The notes beneath the pieces were generated by a model. It saw only the letters and a list, made by a program, of their open reading frames with translations. It did not search any database and was not told the DNA's origin. Positions 56,672 to 64,000 of a stretch of 64,000 nt of DNA are shown one piece after another. Source of the stretch: Caprella mutica (taxonomy: Eukaryota > Arthropoda > Malacostraca > Amphipoda > Caprellidae); contig CANNZV010000431.1 in NCBI GenBank assembly GCA_947561585.1, positions 159,253 through 223,252 on the forward strand, read 5' to 3'. Each line of letters starts with the position of its first letter. Positions within the stretch are counted from its first letter, which is position 1. Both the position numbers and the translations under genes were made by a program.

Positions 56672-56868
56672 CATTAATCTAGTAATAGGGAATTTCATGT
56701 AATCTAGTAATAGGGAATATCATTTAATCTAGTAATAGAGAATATCAATTAATCTAGTAATAGGGAATGTCAGTTTACGGTTTTACCTAGTAATAGGGAA
56801 TGTCAATTTACCTAGTAATAGGGAATGTCAATTTAGCTAGTAATAGGGAATGTTATTTTACCTAGTAA
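56672..56868. repeat. ~30-bp tandem repeat (CTAGTAATAGGGAAT)
   Basis: About seven copies of a 27-31 bp unit TCTAGTAATAGGGAATGTCA plus ATTTAC. A lone diverged copy lies at 56510-56530. Confidence 0.9.
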
Positions 56869-57100
56869 CTATATATATCACTCATTTCAGTCATTTAAAA
56901 GAACACTATGATGACTACAAAGAAGCTATTTTCCATGAGACATTCTACATACATTTTAATGGTATATCGATAGGACATTTAGCCTCTCTCTAGCAGTACT
57001 TTTTTGAGCTACAATTATGAAACATTTACCAAAATGATCATTATTTCAAGATAAATATGTCTCTATAATGATGTATTGGTTTGGTAAGAAGCAAACTAAG

Positions 57101-57265
57101 GGAGAGGAATTGACAGATAAGAATTAACGGATAAGAATAGACAGATAAGAATTGACGGATAGGAATAGACAGATAAGAATTAACGGATAGGAATTGACAG
57201 ATAAGAATTAACGGATAGGAATTGACAGATAAGAATTAACGGATAGGAATAGACAGATAAGAATC
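57101..57265. repeat. Tandem repeat (GACAGATAAGAATTAACGGA)
   Basis: About six copies of a ~27-bp unit alternating GACAGATAAGAATTAACGGA and TAGGAAT(A/T). Confidence 0.88.
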
Positions 57266-57783
57266 ATAAAGAGCAGCTTTTGAACCCTTAGAACAAATGT
57301 TGCATATTTGGCATATTGATATAATTCGTAAATATTAATCATATTATACTAGATGAGTAAAGACGTCTGATTTATCACATCCTTGCGCATTAGAAATTTG
57401 TGTCTCTTTTGGCATTGCTATTGACTCATAAACTAATGGATCAATCTAAATTTGGATTACACCTTACTAAAGAGCAGCTTCTGAACCCTTAGTAACAATG
57501 TTTAAGTATAGATTAGATATTTATGTGGTGCGTAAAGACGCTCGATGTATTGCGTAAAAGCGCCCGACTTCTAGAGTATTCATCTACTCACAAAGATGTC
57601 TAATAATTGTTTTCTCATCAGTTGATCTGACATTATTATCCTACAGTATCTATCCCTTCTCCATATGGTAATATACAAACAATTTGTTTGCATGGCTAAC
57701 TATTGTATCTATGCTAACGCGATTTGCTGTAAATGCTACTAATTCATTTAACTTTAATTTAACTGTGAACAGAAAGAGTCTCT

Positions 57784-57867
57784 ACCAACAATTTAGTAAC
57801 TTTACCAACACTTTAGTAACTTTACCAACACTTTAGTAACTTTACCAACACTTTAGTAACTTTACCA
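57784..57867. repeat. 20-bp tandem repeat (CTTTAGTAACTTTACCAACA)
   Basis: Four full copies, nearly identical. Confidence 0.9.
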
Positions 57868-58479
57868 GTTTATGCAGAGCCTAGGCACTGTAGGCAGCTG
57901 AGATAGATAATAAAGCATGTCATGGTGAGTTAGCTAATGACAGCTATTTTGAGCTCTTCAATTGCAAATGGAGAGAAATATATAACTTTCTCCTATGCTG
58001 CAATGTTATTGTACAGAGAAATAATGATATTTTGATCATTTTGTAGAGTAGTCTAGCATTTTTAGGGAACACAAAATGGAGAGTTTATGAGTTTCACTTT
58101 TTACTTGTGAAAGAAATTAGTCTTCTGAGTTCTGTTGTGTGGATGTTTTGCTATAATCAATTCTGTAATATAATAGAATACAGTATCTAATAATCGGCAT
58201 ATTTTGGATATTTTCTTCAAACAATTCTGATTTAATTTCTATATTTACATGTTAACCCAAGTTCTACAATTCTCAAACTGTAACAACAGAAAAGTTGTCC
58301 ATTAATTATTGTTGATGTAAACGTAATGGTACAACAATAAATATTATGAATAGTAGTTGGTGATATGTTTTCTTTAGATATCAATTGTTTTTTATTTCAG
58401 AAGTTCCAAGGAAATTAATTAGCTAATAGGATAAATCATTATTGATTTTAGTTCTTTATGATATCTTGTTCCTGAAAAG
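57868..58479. other. Upstream region of the CDK10-type gene
   Basis: AT-rich, no repeat recognised. The promoter and 5' UTR of the kinase gene should lie here. No TATA box is clear. A TTTATTTCAG at 58391-58400 could be the acceptor of a 5' UTR intron. Confidence 0.35.
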
Positions 58480-58554
58480 ATGGAGGAAGATCGCAAACAA
58501 GGCATAGTGTCTTTCCTCACTGGTGAGGTGATGCCAATCAAAGAGAATTTACAG
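58480..58554 (+). CDS. Cdk10: CDK10 coding exon 1
   Basis: Residues 1-25 ([20 protein letters not shown]). First ATG in the open frame; this part is poorly conserved, so the start is less certain than the rest. Donor GTAATC, phase 0. Confidence 0.75.
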
Positions 58555-61392
58555 GTAATCTTTGGAGCTTCTGTTACAGCTTGTGTTTTGTGAAGGAAAG
58601 ATATTCTTGATACTGTGAGAGGCTCGCCTAACCCAGTTTGTGTGATGTTTCATTTCTTTTACAGTATGGACAGTCAAGATTTGTGGGTGAATTTGAAAAG
58701 CTGAATAGAATTGGTGAAGGAACTTATGGGGTTGTCTGTGAGTAACTCTTTTATTCAGATTAACCTTTTGAGTTATCGGATGGTGCCACATTTTGATCAT
58801 AAGAAAACAAGTAACCTATTAAAAACTACCATTTACTTTTTATTTGTATACATGATACTTGAAAGTATCACCAATATCAATAAAGATATAATAAATATTG
58901 GATACCTATTCTTTTCATATGTGTCTGAAAATGTGGAATCGTCCTGATCTTTCCCTACACAGTTATATAGTTTCTTTAGTCAGGTTAGGCAAACTATTCA
59001 TTTCACACCTCTTCATTTCAGATAGAGCAAAGGATAAAAAGTCCAATGAAATAGTTGCCCTGAAGAAAATACGCATGGAGCAGGAGAAGGACGGTATGCC
59101 AGTTAGTGGCCTCAGGGAAATAATGATACTGCAAGAGTGTAGTCATGAGAACATAGTGTCTTTGAAGGAAGTGGTTGTGGGAAAAAGTTTATCTAGGTGA
59201 GTAATGAATGTAAATTATTATACACTCATTAATTGAATAGTTATAAATGTAATTTTAATATCTCTAAATCGAATTGAATAGATATGATCTTAAATAGTAG
59301 AACCTGTGGCTTCTGAGAGTATCTCGTTGTATTTTAATGAATTTTCATCTACAATTTATTTAATAAACTTTGATAGGTATATTAGCTATTGTATGTTGAG
59401 TATTATTTTTGGTTTGTTTTTTCTCTTTGGCAGTATTTTTCTAGTGATGGAATATTGTGAACAAGATTTAGCCAGTCTACTGGATTACATGGCTGCTCCT
59501 TTTATGGAATCACAAACTAAATGTATATTAATTCAGGTAAAAATACTATTATTTGAATAAATGAGAATAATATTTTGAGTTTCCAAGTACAGGAACTTTC
59601 CACAGTTACCCAACTAATATGATCTTCTGATATTGCAGGTGCTCAAAGGTTTAAGTTATTTACATGGCAGAGATATAGTTCATCGGGATTTGAAAGTATC
59701 AAATTTACTACTCACAAATAAAGGCTGTGTTAAAATAGGTAAACTGATGCTTTAAATGTCTTAGAAGTTCTTCTTCATTATATTTCTTTATGACTCCTAT
59801 TCACTATTACAGCTGATTTTGGTTTGGCTCGAGAACTTGGCTACCCACTATCGCCAATGACACCTCAGGTTGTGACTTTGTGGTACAGAGCACCAGAACT
59901 ATTACTGCAGGTACCTAGAGATCTTCCTGCACACTATTTACTCTTTAGTTAGGTAATTGATATTATTGCTGTGAATTATTCCTATAGCTACAGGATAACA
60001 CCATATAAATTTTCACCACTCAAAACAATTTGAACACTATTCGGTCAAATTGTGCTTTAAATGAATAGAATTTTGATAGCATTTTTCAATTAATTGCCTT
60101 GGTTAGCATTTTTCAATTAACTGCCTTGGTTAGCATTTTTCAATTAACTGCCTTGGTTAGCATTTTTCAATTAACTGCCTTGGTTAGCATTTTTCAATTA
60201 ATTGCCTTGGTTAGCATTTTTCAATTAACTGCCTTGGTTAGCATTTTTCAATTAACTGCCTTGGTTAGCATTTTTCAATTAATTGCCTTGGTTAGCATTT
60301 TTCAACTAACTGCCTTTGTTAGCATTTTTCAATTAATTGCCTTGGTCAGCATTTTTCAATTAATTGCCTTGGTTAGCATTTTTCAATTAACTGACTTGGA
60401 TAGCATTTTTCAATTAACTGCCTTTGATAGCATTTTGCAATTAACTGCCTTTGAGAGCATTTGCAATTAACTGCCTTTGAGAGCATTTGCAATTAACTGC
60501 CTTTGAGAGCATTTGCAATTAACTGCCTTTGAGAGCATTTTTCAATTAACTGCCTTTGAGAGCATTTTTCAATTTACTGACTTGGATAGCATTTTTCAAT
60601 TAACTGCCTTTGATAGCATTTTGCAATTAACTGCCTTTGAGAGCATTTGCAATTAACTGCCTTTGAGAGCATTTTTCAATTAACTGCCTTTGAGAGCATT
60701 TTTCAATTTACTGACTTGGATAGCATTTTTCAATTAACTGCCTTTGATAGCATTTTTCAATTAACTGCCTTTGATAGCATTTTTCAATTAACTGCCTTTG
60801 ATAGCATTTTTCAATTAACTGCCTTTGAGAGCATTTTTCAATTAACTGCCTTTGATAGCATTTTTCAATTAACTGCCTTTGAGAGCATTTTTCAATTAAC
60901 TGCCTTTGATAGCATTTTTCAATTAACTATTAAAAAAACTGAAAAAATTATAGCCTACCTACAATCCTTTCTCAATTTCAACTGAATTATTTTGAATGTT
61001 CTCTTTACAAATATTGCTACCAATAACAATACCAAATTATTACCTTTACTAATGTGTGCCTGCCCTTTTGGCAGTTCACCAATCATATTTATCAATTTAG
61101 TAGAATTCATATTTACGCGACGTTGGTCAATTTATTTACCCCTTTACCATTCTAGTGATCATATTTAGTCTTAAGTAAGTATGATTACCTGTTGTGGATA
61201 ATGGTATTAGGATTTAATATGAATGCATAGTAATGTAATATTCTCCATTATTACTTCTGCAGGCAGGTATTCAGAGCACTGCCGTAGATATGTGGGCTGC
61301 TGGCTGTATTTTGGGGGAGTTACTTCTGCACAAACCTTTACTACCTGGTAACTCTGAGATAGATCAGATCAACAGGATTATTGATCTTTTAG
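58480..61392 (+). CDS. Cdk10: Cyclin-dependent kinase 10 (first 7 coding exons, 3' part outside window)
   Basis: Serine/threonine kinase of the CDK10 subfamily, which works with cyclin M. Seven exons give about 251 residues in one phased frame. Visible: P-loop GEGTYG at 42-47, catalytic Lys64 in VALKK, the cyclin-binding helix PVSGLRE (76-82, equivalent to PISSLRE), [17 protein letters not shown] typical of CDK10, catalytic HRDLKVSN with Asp159, ADFGLA with Asp177, [16 protein letters not shown] in the activation segment, then [20 protein letters not shown]. The remaining C-lobe must lie beyond a retrotransposon that occupies the last visible intron. CDK11 is the nearest alternative, but the DLASLL and KVSNLL wording and the short N-terminus favour CDK10. 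Confidence 0.92.
58665..58737 (+). CDS. Cdk10: CDK10 coding exon 2
   Basis: Residues 26-50, [15 protein letters not shown] with the glycine-rich loop. Acceptor TTCTTTTACAG, donor GTGAGT, phase 1. Confidence 0.93.
58761..58945. mobile_element. GGGTAAGTT-family MITE in CDK10 intron 2
   Basis: TTGAGTTATCGGATGGTGCC, ACATTTTGATCATAAG and, inverted, GTCTGAAAATGTGGAATCGT. It fills most of the intron. Confidence 0.65.
59022..59196 (+). CDS. Cdk10: CDK10 coding exon 3
   Basis: Residues 50-109: [20 protein letters not shown], then [12 protein letters not shown]. Acceptor TTCATTTCAG, donor GTGAGT, phase 2. Confidence 0.93.
59434..59536 (+). CDS. Cdk10: CDK10 coding exon 4
   Basis: Residues 109-142, [19 protein letters not shown]. 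Acceptor CTTTGGCAG, donor GTAAAA, phase 0. Confidence 0.93.
59639..59738 (+). CDS. Cdk10: CDK10 coding exon 5
   Basis: Residues 143-176 with the catalytic loop [11 protein letters not shown]. Acceptor ATATTGCAG, donor GTAAAC, phase 1. Confidence 0.94.
59813..59910 (+). CDS. Cdk10: CDK10 coding exon 6
   Basis: Residues 176-208, [19 protein letters not shown] and [11 protein letters not shown]. Acceptor CTATTACAG, donor GTACCT, phase 0. Confidence 0.93.
60076..60928. repeat. 27-bp minisatellite in CDK10 intron 6
   Basis: About 32 copies of TAGCATTTTTCAATTAACTG plus CCTTGGT. Copies to about 60380 are the CCTTGGT type; later copies are mostly CCTTTGA with a shortened variant (GAGAGCATTTGCAATTAACT). 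Because the unit is divisible by three, it stays open as a nine-residue repeat, but it is intronic. Confidence 0.95.
60929..61262. other. CDK10 intron 6, distal part
   Basis: AT-rich, ending in the acceptor TTACTTCTGCAG. Nothing else recognised. Confidence 0.5.
61263..61392 (+). CDS. Cdk10: CDK10 coding exon 7
   Basis: Residues 209-252, [20 protein letters not shown] and [20 protein letters not shown]. Donor GTGAGA, phase 1. The next exon is not in the window. Confidence 0.92.
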
Positions 61393-61436
61393 GTGAGATT
61401 AGTAGTGGAATGGATAACATTGGTTCTATATCTGTG

Positions 61437-61600
61437 TAGGGTGAAATCTGAAGGTTTCACATTTTTGATCACATCCGAAGAATTAGCTATACTAACTATT
61501 AATTTTTTTTTTTTTAAATTGGCATCGATGATACATGTAGATATCATGGATACTAGGTGAAATATAAGTTTAATATAGATTGTGACTTAATTTACAGTAT
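61437..61600. mobile_element. GGGTAAGTT-family MITE (decayed) in CDK10 intron 7
   Basis: AGGGTGAAATCTGAAGGTTTC, ACATTTTTGATCACAT; centre GATACATGTAGATATCATGG. The right arm is weak. Confidence 0.5.
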
Positions 61601-61667
61601 AATTTGAAGGTAAGTATATATCTTGTAAGAAGTGATTTGTCCATTAAGGCAACTCTTTACAGTTAAT

Positions 61668-61933
61668 TAACCCCCTCGAGCCATCCACCTTGCCGTGGTG
61701 AGGGGGCTTGAGTGGGCCAATGATGGCAGAGGCTATACTAGCTGGGGGTCTCGACCCTCAGGTAGATCCAATCATGCTAGGTTGGCTCTGCCTGAGGCTC
61801 CAGACTGAGAGATGGTATGGACGGACCCTTGGATGAAAAACTGACAACTGATACGGCTCAGCTATGAAGGGAATAGCTGGGGAAGGAGACCCCATTAACA
61901 AACCCCCCTATCTATAGGGCATAAATAGAAAAT
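61668..61933 (+). promoter_or_regulatory. 5' UTR / internal promoter region of the non-LTR element
   Basis: 266 bp, strongly GC-rich against its surroundings. The first 40 bases contain self-complementary blocks (CCATCCACCTTGCCGTGGTG; CCCCCTCGAG...GAGGGGG), which suggests a folded RNA 5' end. The exact first base is not certain. Confidence 0.5.
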
Positions 61934-63655
61934 ATGGAAAAGTCTAATAATGAAATAAACGCTAACGGCGTTAACGGAACTCTCACTGCAGAATGCAGTG
62001 AGAGTGTCGCGCCCGGTCAGCTCCCCATTGTTCAGGTGGGAGCTGTTCGTGACTCTGCTACTGAACCAGGGCGTGGTGGAGACCAGGCCAGCCCTGTACT
62101 TGTGGGACAAGAGAATACGACTGGCAGCAAAGGGTTCAGTGGAGACCAGGCTGGCCCGCCTAAGGCTACTGGCAACAATCAACTAGACAAAGATTCAAAT
62201 AACAATGAAGATTGGAATCAAGTCAGAAGAAAGAGGAAAAACCGACAAGGTAAAACTTATAGAGACCTGAAAAAGCTCCAGGAGTTTGACAGCCTGTTTA
62301 GAAATAACGAACCTTACTATTCAAAATTTTTCGATGTCAAATTTCCTGGATGCAATATTATGGAGGATATAAGCCCCATAAAACTGGATCGAGAAATTAA
62401 AAACAAACTTGGAGATGTCAAAGTGAAGAAGTCAGGAAGGAGTGGTTTGTTCATAGAAGTCAAAAACCAGGAACAATCTATCAACATTGAAAAAATTAAG
62501 AAAATAGCAGATCAACCCGTAATTATATATAAACACAAGAGATTCAACCAAGTTAAAGGAGTAATAAGATGCAAGTGCTTGAAACATGACACAGAAGATG
62601 AAATTAAAGAACACCTGAAACCACAAGATGTTGCCGAAATCAGGAGAGTGACAATTAAAAGAAATGGTGAAATTATTAAAACTGATACATATATCCTTAC
62701 TTTCAACCTTCTTTCCTGTCCAAAGACCATCCGAATTGCTGATTGGTTAATAGTAAAAGTAGATGAATACAATTATACGCCCCAGCAGTGCTATAACTGC
62801 TTAAAGTATGGACATATATCTAAATATTGTAGAAATGATGACAAAATATGTTTCAATTGCTCCAAAAAAGGACATACCAAAGAAGAATGCACATACAGCT
62901 TACGGTGCCTCCATTGCAAAGGAGAGCATCTGAGCAATAGCAAAACCTGCCCCAGATACCAATGTGAAGCTAAAATAATCAACCTCCAAATGAAAGAAAA
63001 ACTCCCCAAACCAGATGCAATAGAAAAGTTTCTAGAAACATCCCCACAATACGAAGAACTATTCTATCCACCACTCACAGAAACAGAGTCACAAGACCCT
63101 GCAAATAACAATAATCAACAAAGAAAAACTGTACAACAACCTGTAAACAATAATCCAAAATTAAAAAGCAACACAGACAATCTAAACTGTGCTAAAATAA
63201 AAAACAGACATCACTCAAATGAATCTTCAAAAAAGACGAATGCTCCTTCTTCAATCCCCAAACCCATTCATCAAGATAGAAAAACCTCGCCTTCAAAAAT
63301 ATTCAATAAGAAAATAAATAAAGAACAAAGCCTACTAAAAACACCCAAAAAGAGTACAATAGTACAGTCCCAAAATACTCCCAGTACAAGTAAAATCTCC
63401 ACCAACTTCATCGAAGCCAACAAGAAAAACGTTAAAACTGCAAATGTTGTATCATATGATATGAGCGAGGACGATTTAAGTGACGAGTCCTCAAACAAAT
63501 ATGATCCCAGAAAAAGAAGACTATCACCAACTTACAGAGATGTTGCCAACAAAAAACTAAATTCACGAAAATCAACAGAAAACTTGCAAAAAATCCCTAC
63601 TGTTGGATATTCCAGCAGTTCAACTGACAAAAAGCACAATAGATCATCACAATGA
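61934..63655 (+). CDS. ORF1 (Gag-like, CCHC) of non-LTR retrotransposon
   Basis: 573 residues. N-terminal 70 residues are Gly/Asn/Ser-rich, then a basic NQVRRKRKNRQGK stretch, a central domain of RRM-like character (about 120-275), then three CCHC-type knuckles from about residue 283: CYNCLKYGHISKYC, CFNCSKKGHTKEEC and CLHCKGEHLSNSKTC. The C-terminal 200 residues are Lys/Asn/Ser-rich and probably disordered. It binds the element RNA in this class of elements. The ATG at 61934 follows the leader directly. The stop TGA shares bases with the ORF2 start. Confidence 0.9.
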   Translation: MEKSNNEINANGVNGTLTAECSESVAPGQLPIVQVGAVRDSATEPGRGGDQASPVLVGQENTTGSKGFSGDQAGPPKATGNNQLDKDSNNNEDWNQVRRKRKNRQGKTYRDLKKLQEFDSLFRNNEPYYSKFFDVKFPGCNIMEDISPIKLDREIKNKLGDVKVKKSGRSGLFIEVKNQEQSINIEKIKKIADQPVIIYKHKRFNQVKGVIRCKCLKHDTEDEIKEHLKPQDVAEIRRVTIKRNGEIIKTDTYILTFNLLSCPKTIRIADWLIVKVDEYNYTPQQCYNCLKYGHISKYCRNDDKICFNCSKKGHTKEECTYSLRCLHCKGEHLSNSKTCPRYQCEAKIINLQMKEKLPKPDAIEKFLETSPQYEELFYPPLTETESQDPANNNNQQRKTVQQPVNNNPKLKSNTDNLNCAKIKNRHHSNESSKKTNAPSSIPKPIHQDRKTSPSKIFNKKINKEQSLLKTPKKSTIVQSQNTPSTSKISTNFIEANKKNVKTANVVSYDMSEDDLSDESSNKYDPRKRRLSPTYRDVANKKLNSRKSTENLQKIPTVGYSSSSTDKKHNRSSQ

Positions 63656-64000
63656 TCAATGTCATTCAATGGAATATTCAGGCCCTGAACACTCATTTTT
63701 CAGACCTGAAGATTTTGTTGAATGAATATAATCCATCCTGCGTTTGCCTACAGGAAACCCTAATTAAAAATAGAATTTATTCACCTTCAGGATATAAAAT
63801 ACTTACTTCAACTCCTACCAGAGACGACGACCACGAAAGAGGAACAGCAATACTAATCAAGAATGATATATTTCATCAACCCCTAACTCTCAACACTAAC
63901 TTGCAAGCAGTTGCTGCTAAAGTGAATATTGGCAAAATATTCACCATCTGTTCCCTCTACCTACCCCATATCCCCTGTACCAAGCAAGATTTAACCAACC
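63652..64000 (+). CDS. ORF2 N-terminus, APE-type endonuclease (partial)
   Basis: Open from ATG 63652 to the window end (116 codons). VIQWNIQAL is the first motif of exonuclease-endonuclease-phosphatase nucleases, CLQET carries the catalytic Glu, and GTAILIKNDI is the next conserved strand. The reverse transcriptase should follow beyond the window. The start overlaps the ORF1 stop (ATGA at 63652-63655), a layout suited to termination-reinitiation. Confidence 0.92.
   Translation, partial: MINVIQWNIQALNTHFSDLKILLNEYNPSCVCLQETLIKNRIYSPSGYKILTSTPTRDDDHERGTAILIKNDIFHQPLTLNTNLQAVAAKVNIGKIFTICSLYLPHIPCTKQDLTN

Larger units (their letters stand above)
61668..64000 (+). mobile_element. Non-LTR retrotransposon, 5' part, apparently intact
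   Basis: It begins with a GC-rich 5' leader (ACCCCCTCGAGCCATCCACC then TTGCCGTGGTGAGGGGGCTT), followed by an open 573-codon ORF1 and an overlapping ORF2 that is open to the window edge. No frameshift or stop in the 2.1 kb of coding visible. It sits in the sense orientation in CDK10 intron 7. The clade is probably Jockey/I/R1-like, judged by the CCHC triple of ORF1 and the endonuclease at the ORF2 start. Confidence 0.88.

Noticed and set aside
60099..60985. Open frames of a nine-residue repeat as a repeat protein
   Set aside because: They are the 27-bp minisatellite inside a CDK10 intron, bounded by well-supported kinase exons.

Overview
The window is eukaryotic nuclear DNA, AT-rich and intron-rich, with the character of an arthropod (probably insect) genome. 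The evidence is the gene structure (GT-AG introns, many only 200-900 bp), arthropod-type transposons (mariner, gypsy-type LTR and non-LTR elements), and an NF1 protein carrying the KSWKSLDLD motif in its C-terminal third. I cannot name the species or order. There are no bacterial operons, CRISPR arrays or rRNA genes.

Layout. (1) 1-15.5 kb is mostly dead mobile DNA: a possible terminal exon of an upstream gene at the left edge, stacked foldback/MITE insertions (1.05-3.45 kb), two copies of an unrecognised coding repeat (here 'X', 3.45-5.4 and 13.1-13.9 kb), a broken gypsy-type LTR element (7.0-11.6 kb), a broken mariner with perfect inverted ends (11.75-13.07 kb), and a 0.8-kb minisatellite ending about 100 bp before the NF1 start codon. 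(2) 15.57-50.10 kb holds the whole plus-strand coding sequence of neurofibromin (NF1), the Ras GTPase-activating protein. I could phase 28 coding exons into one uninterrupted frame of 8,952 nt (2,983 residues), plus two candidate alternative exons. Its larger introns hold two degraded LINEs, minisatellites and many MITEs. (3) 50.1-58.4 kb is intergenic, made largely of foldback elements and tandem repeats. (4) 58.48-61.39 kb carries the first seven coding exons of a CDK10-type cyclin-dependent kinase on the same strand. The gene runs off the right edge because a young-looking non-LTR retrotransposon (61.67 kb to the end), with intact ORF1 and an open ORF2 start, sits in its seventh intron.

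How it fits together. The two cellular genes are conserved regulators with no evident functional link: NF1 switches off Ras, and CDK10 is a cyclin-M-partnered kinase. The main novelty lies in the non-coding fabric. Several foldback families unrelated in sequence share one design, a 15-25 bp motif reiterated inside long inverted arms. Eleven copies or half-copies of one palindromic MITE sit in or next to the NF1 and CDK10 introns, with ends that look like 5' splice sites. Two NF1 introns begin with minisatellites whose unit contains the splice donor itself. All boundaries are read by eye; nothing was aligned or searched by computer.
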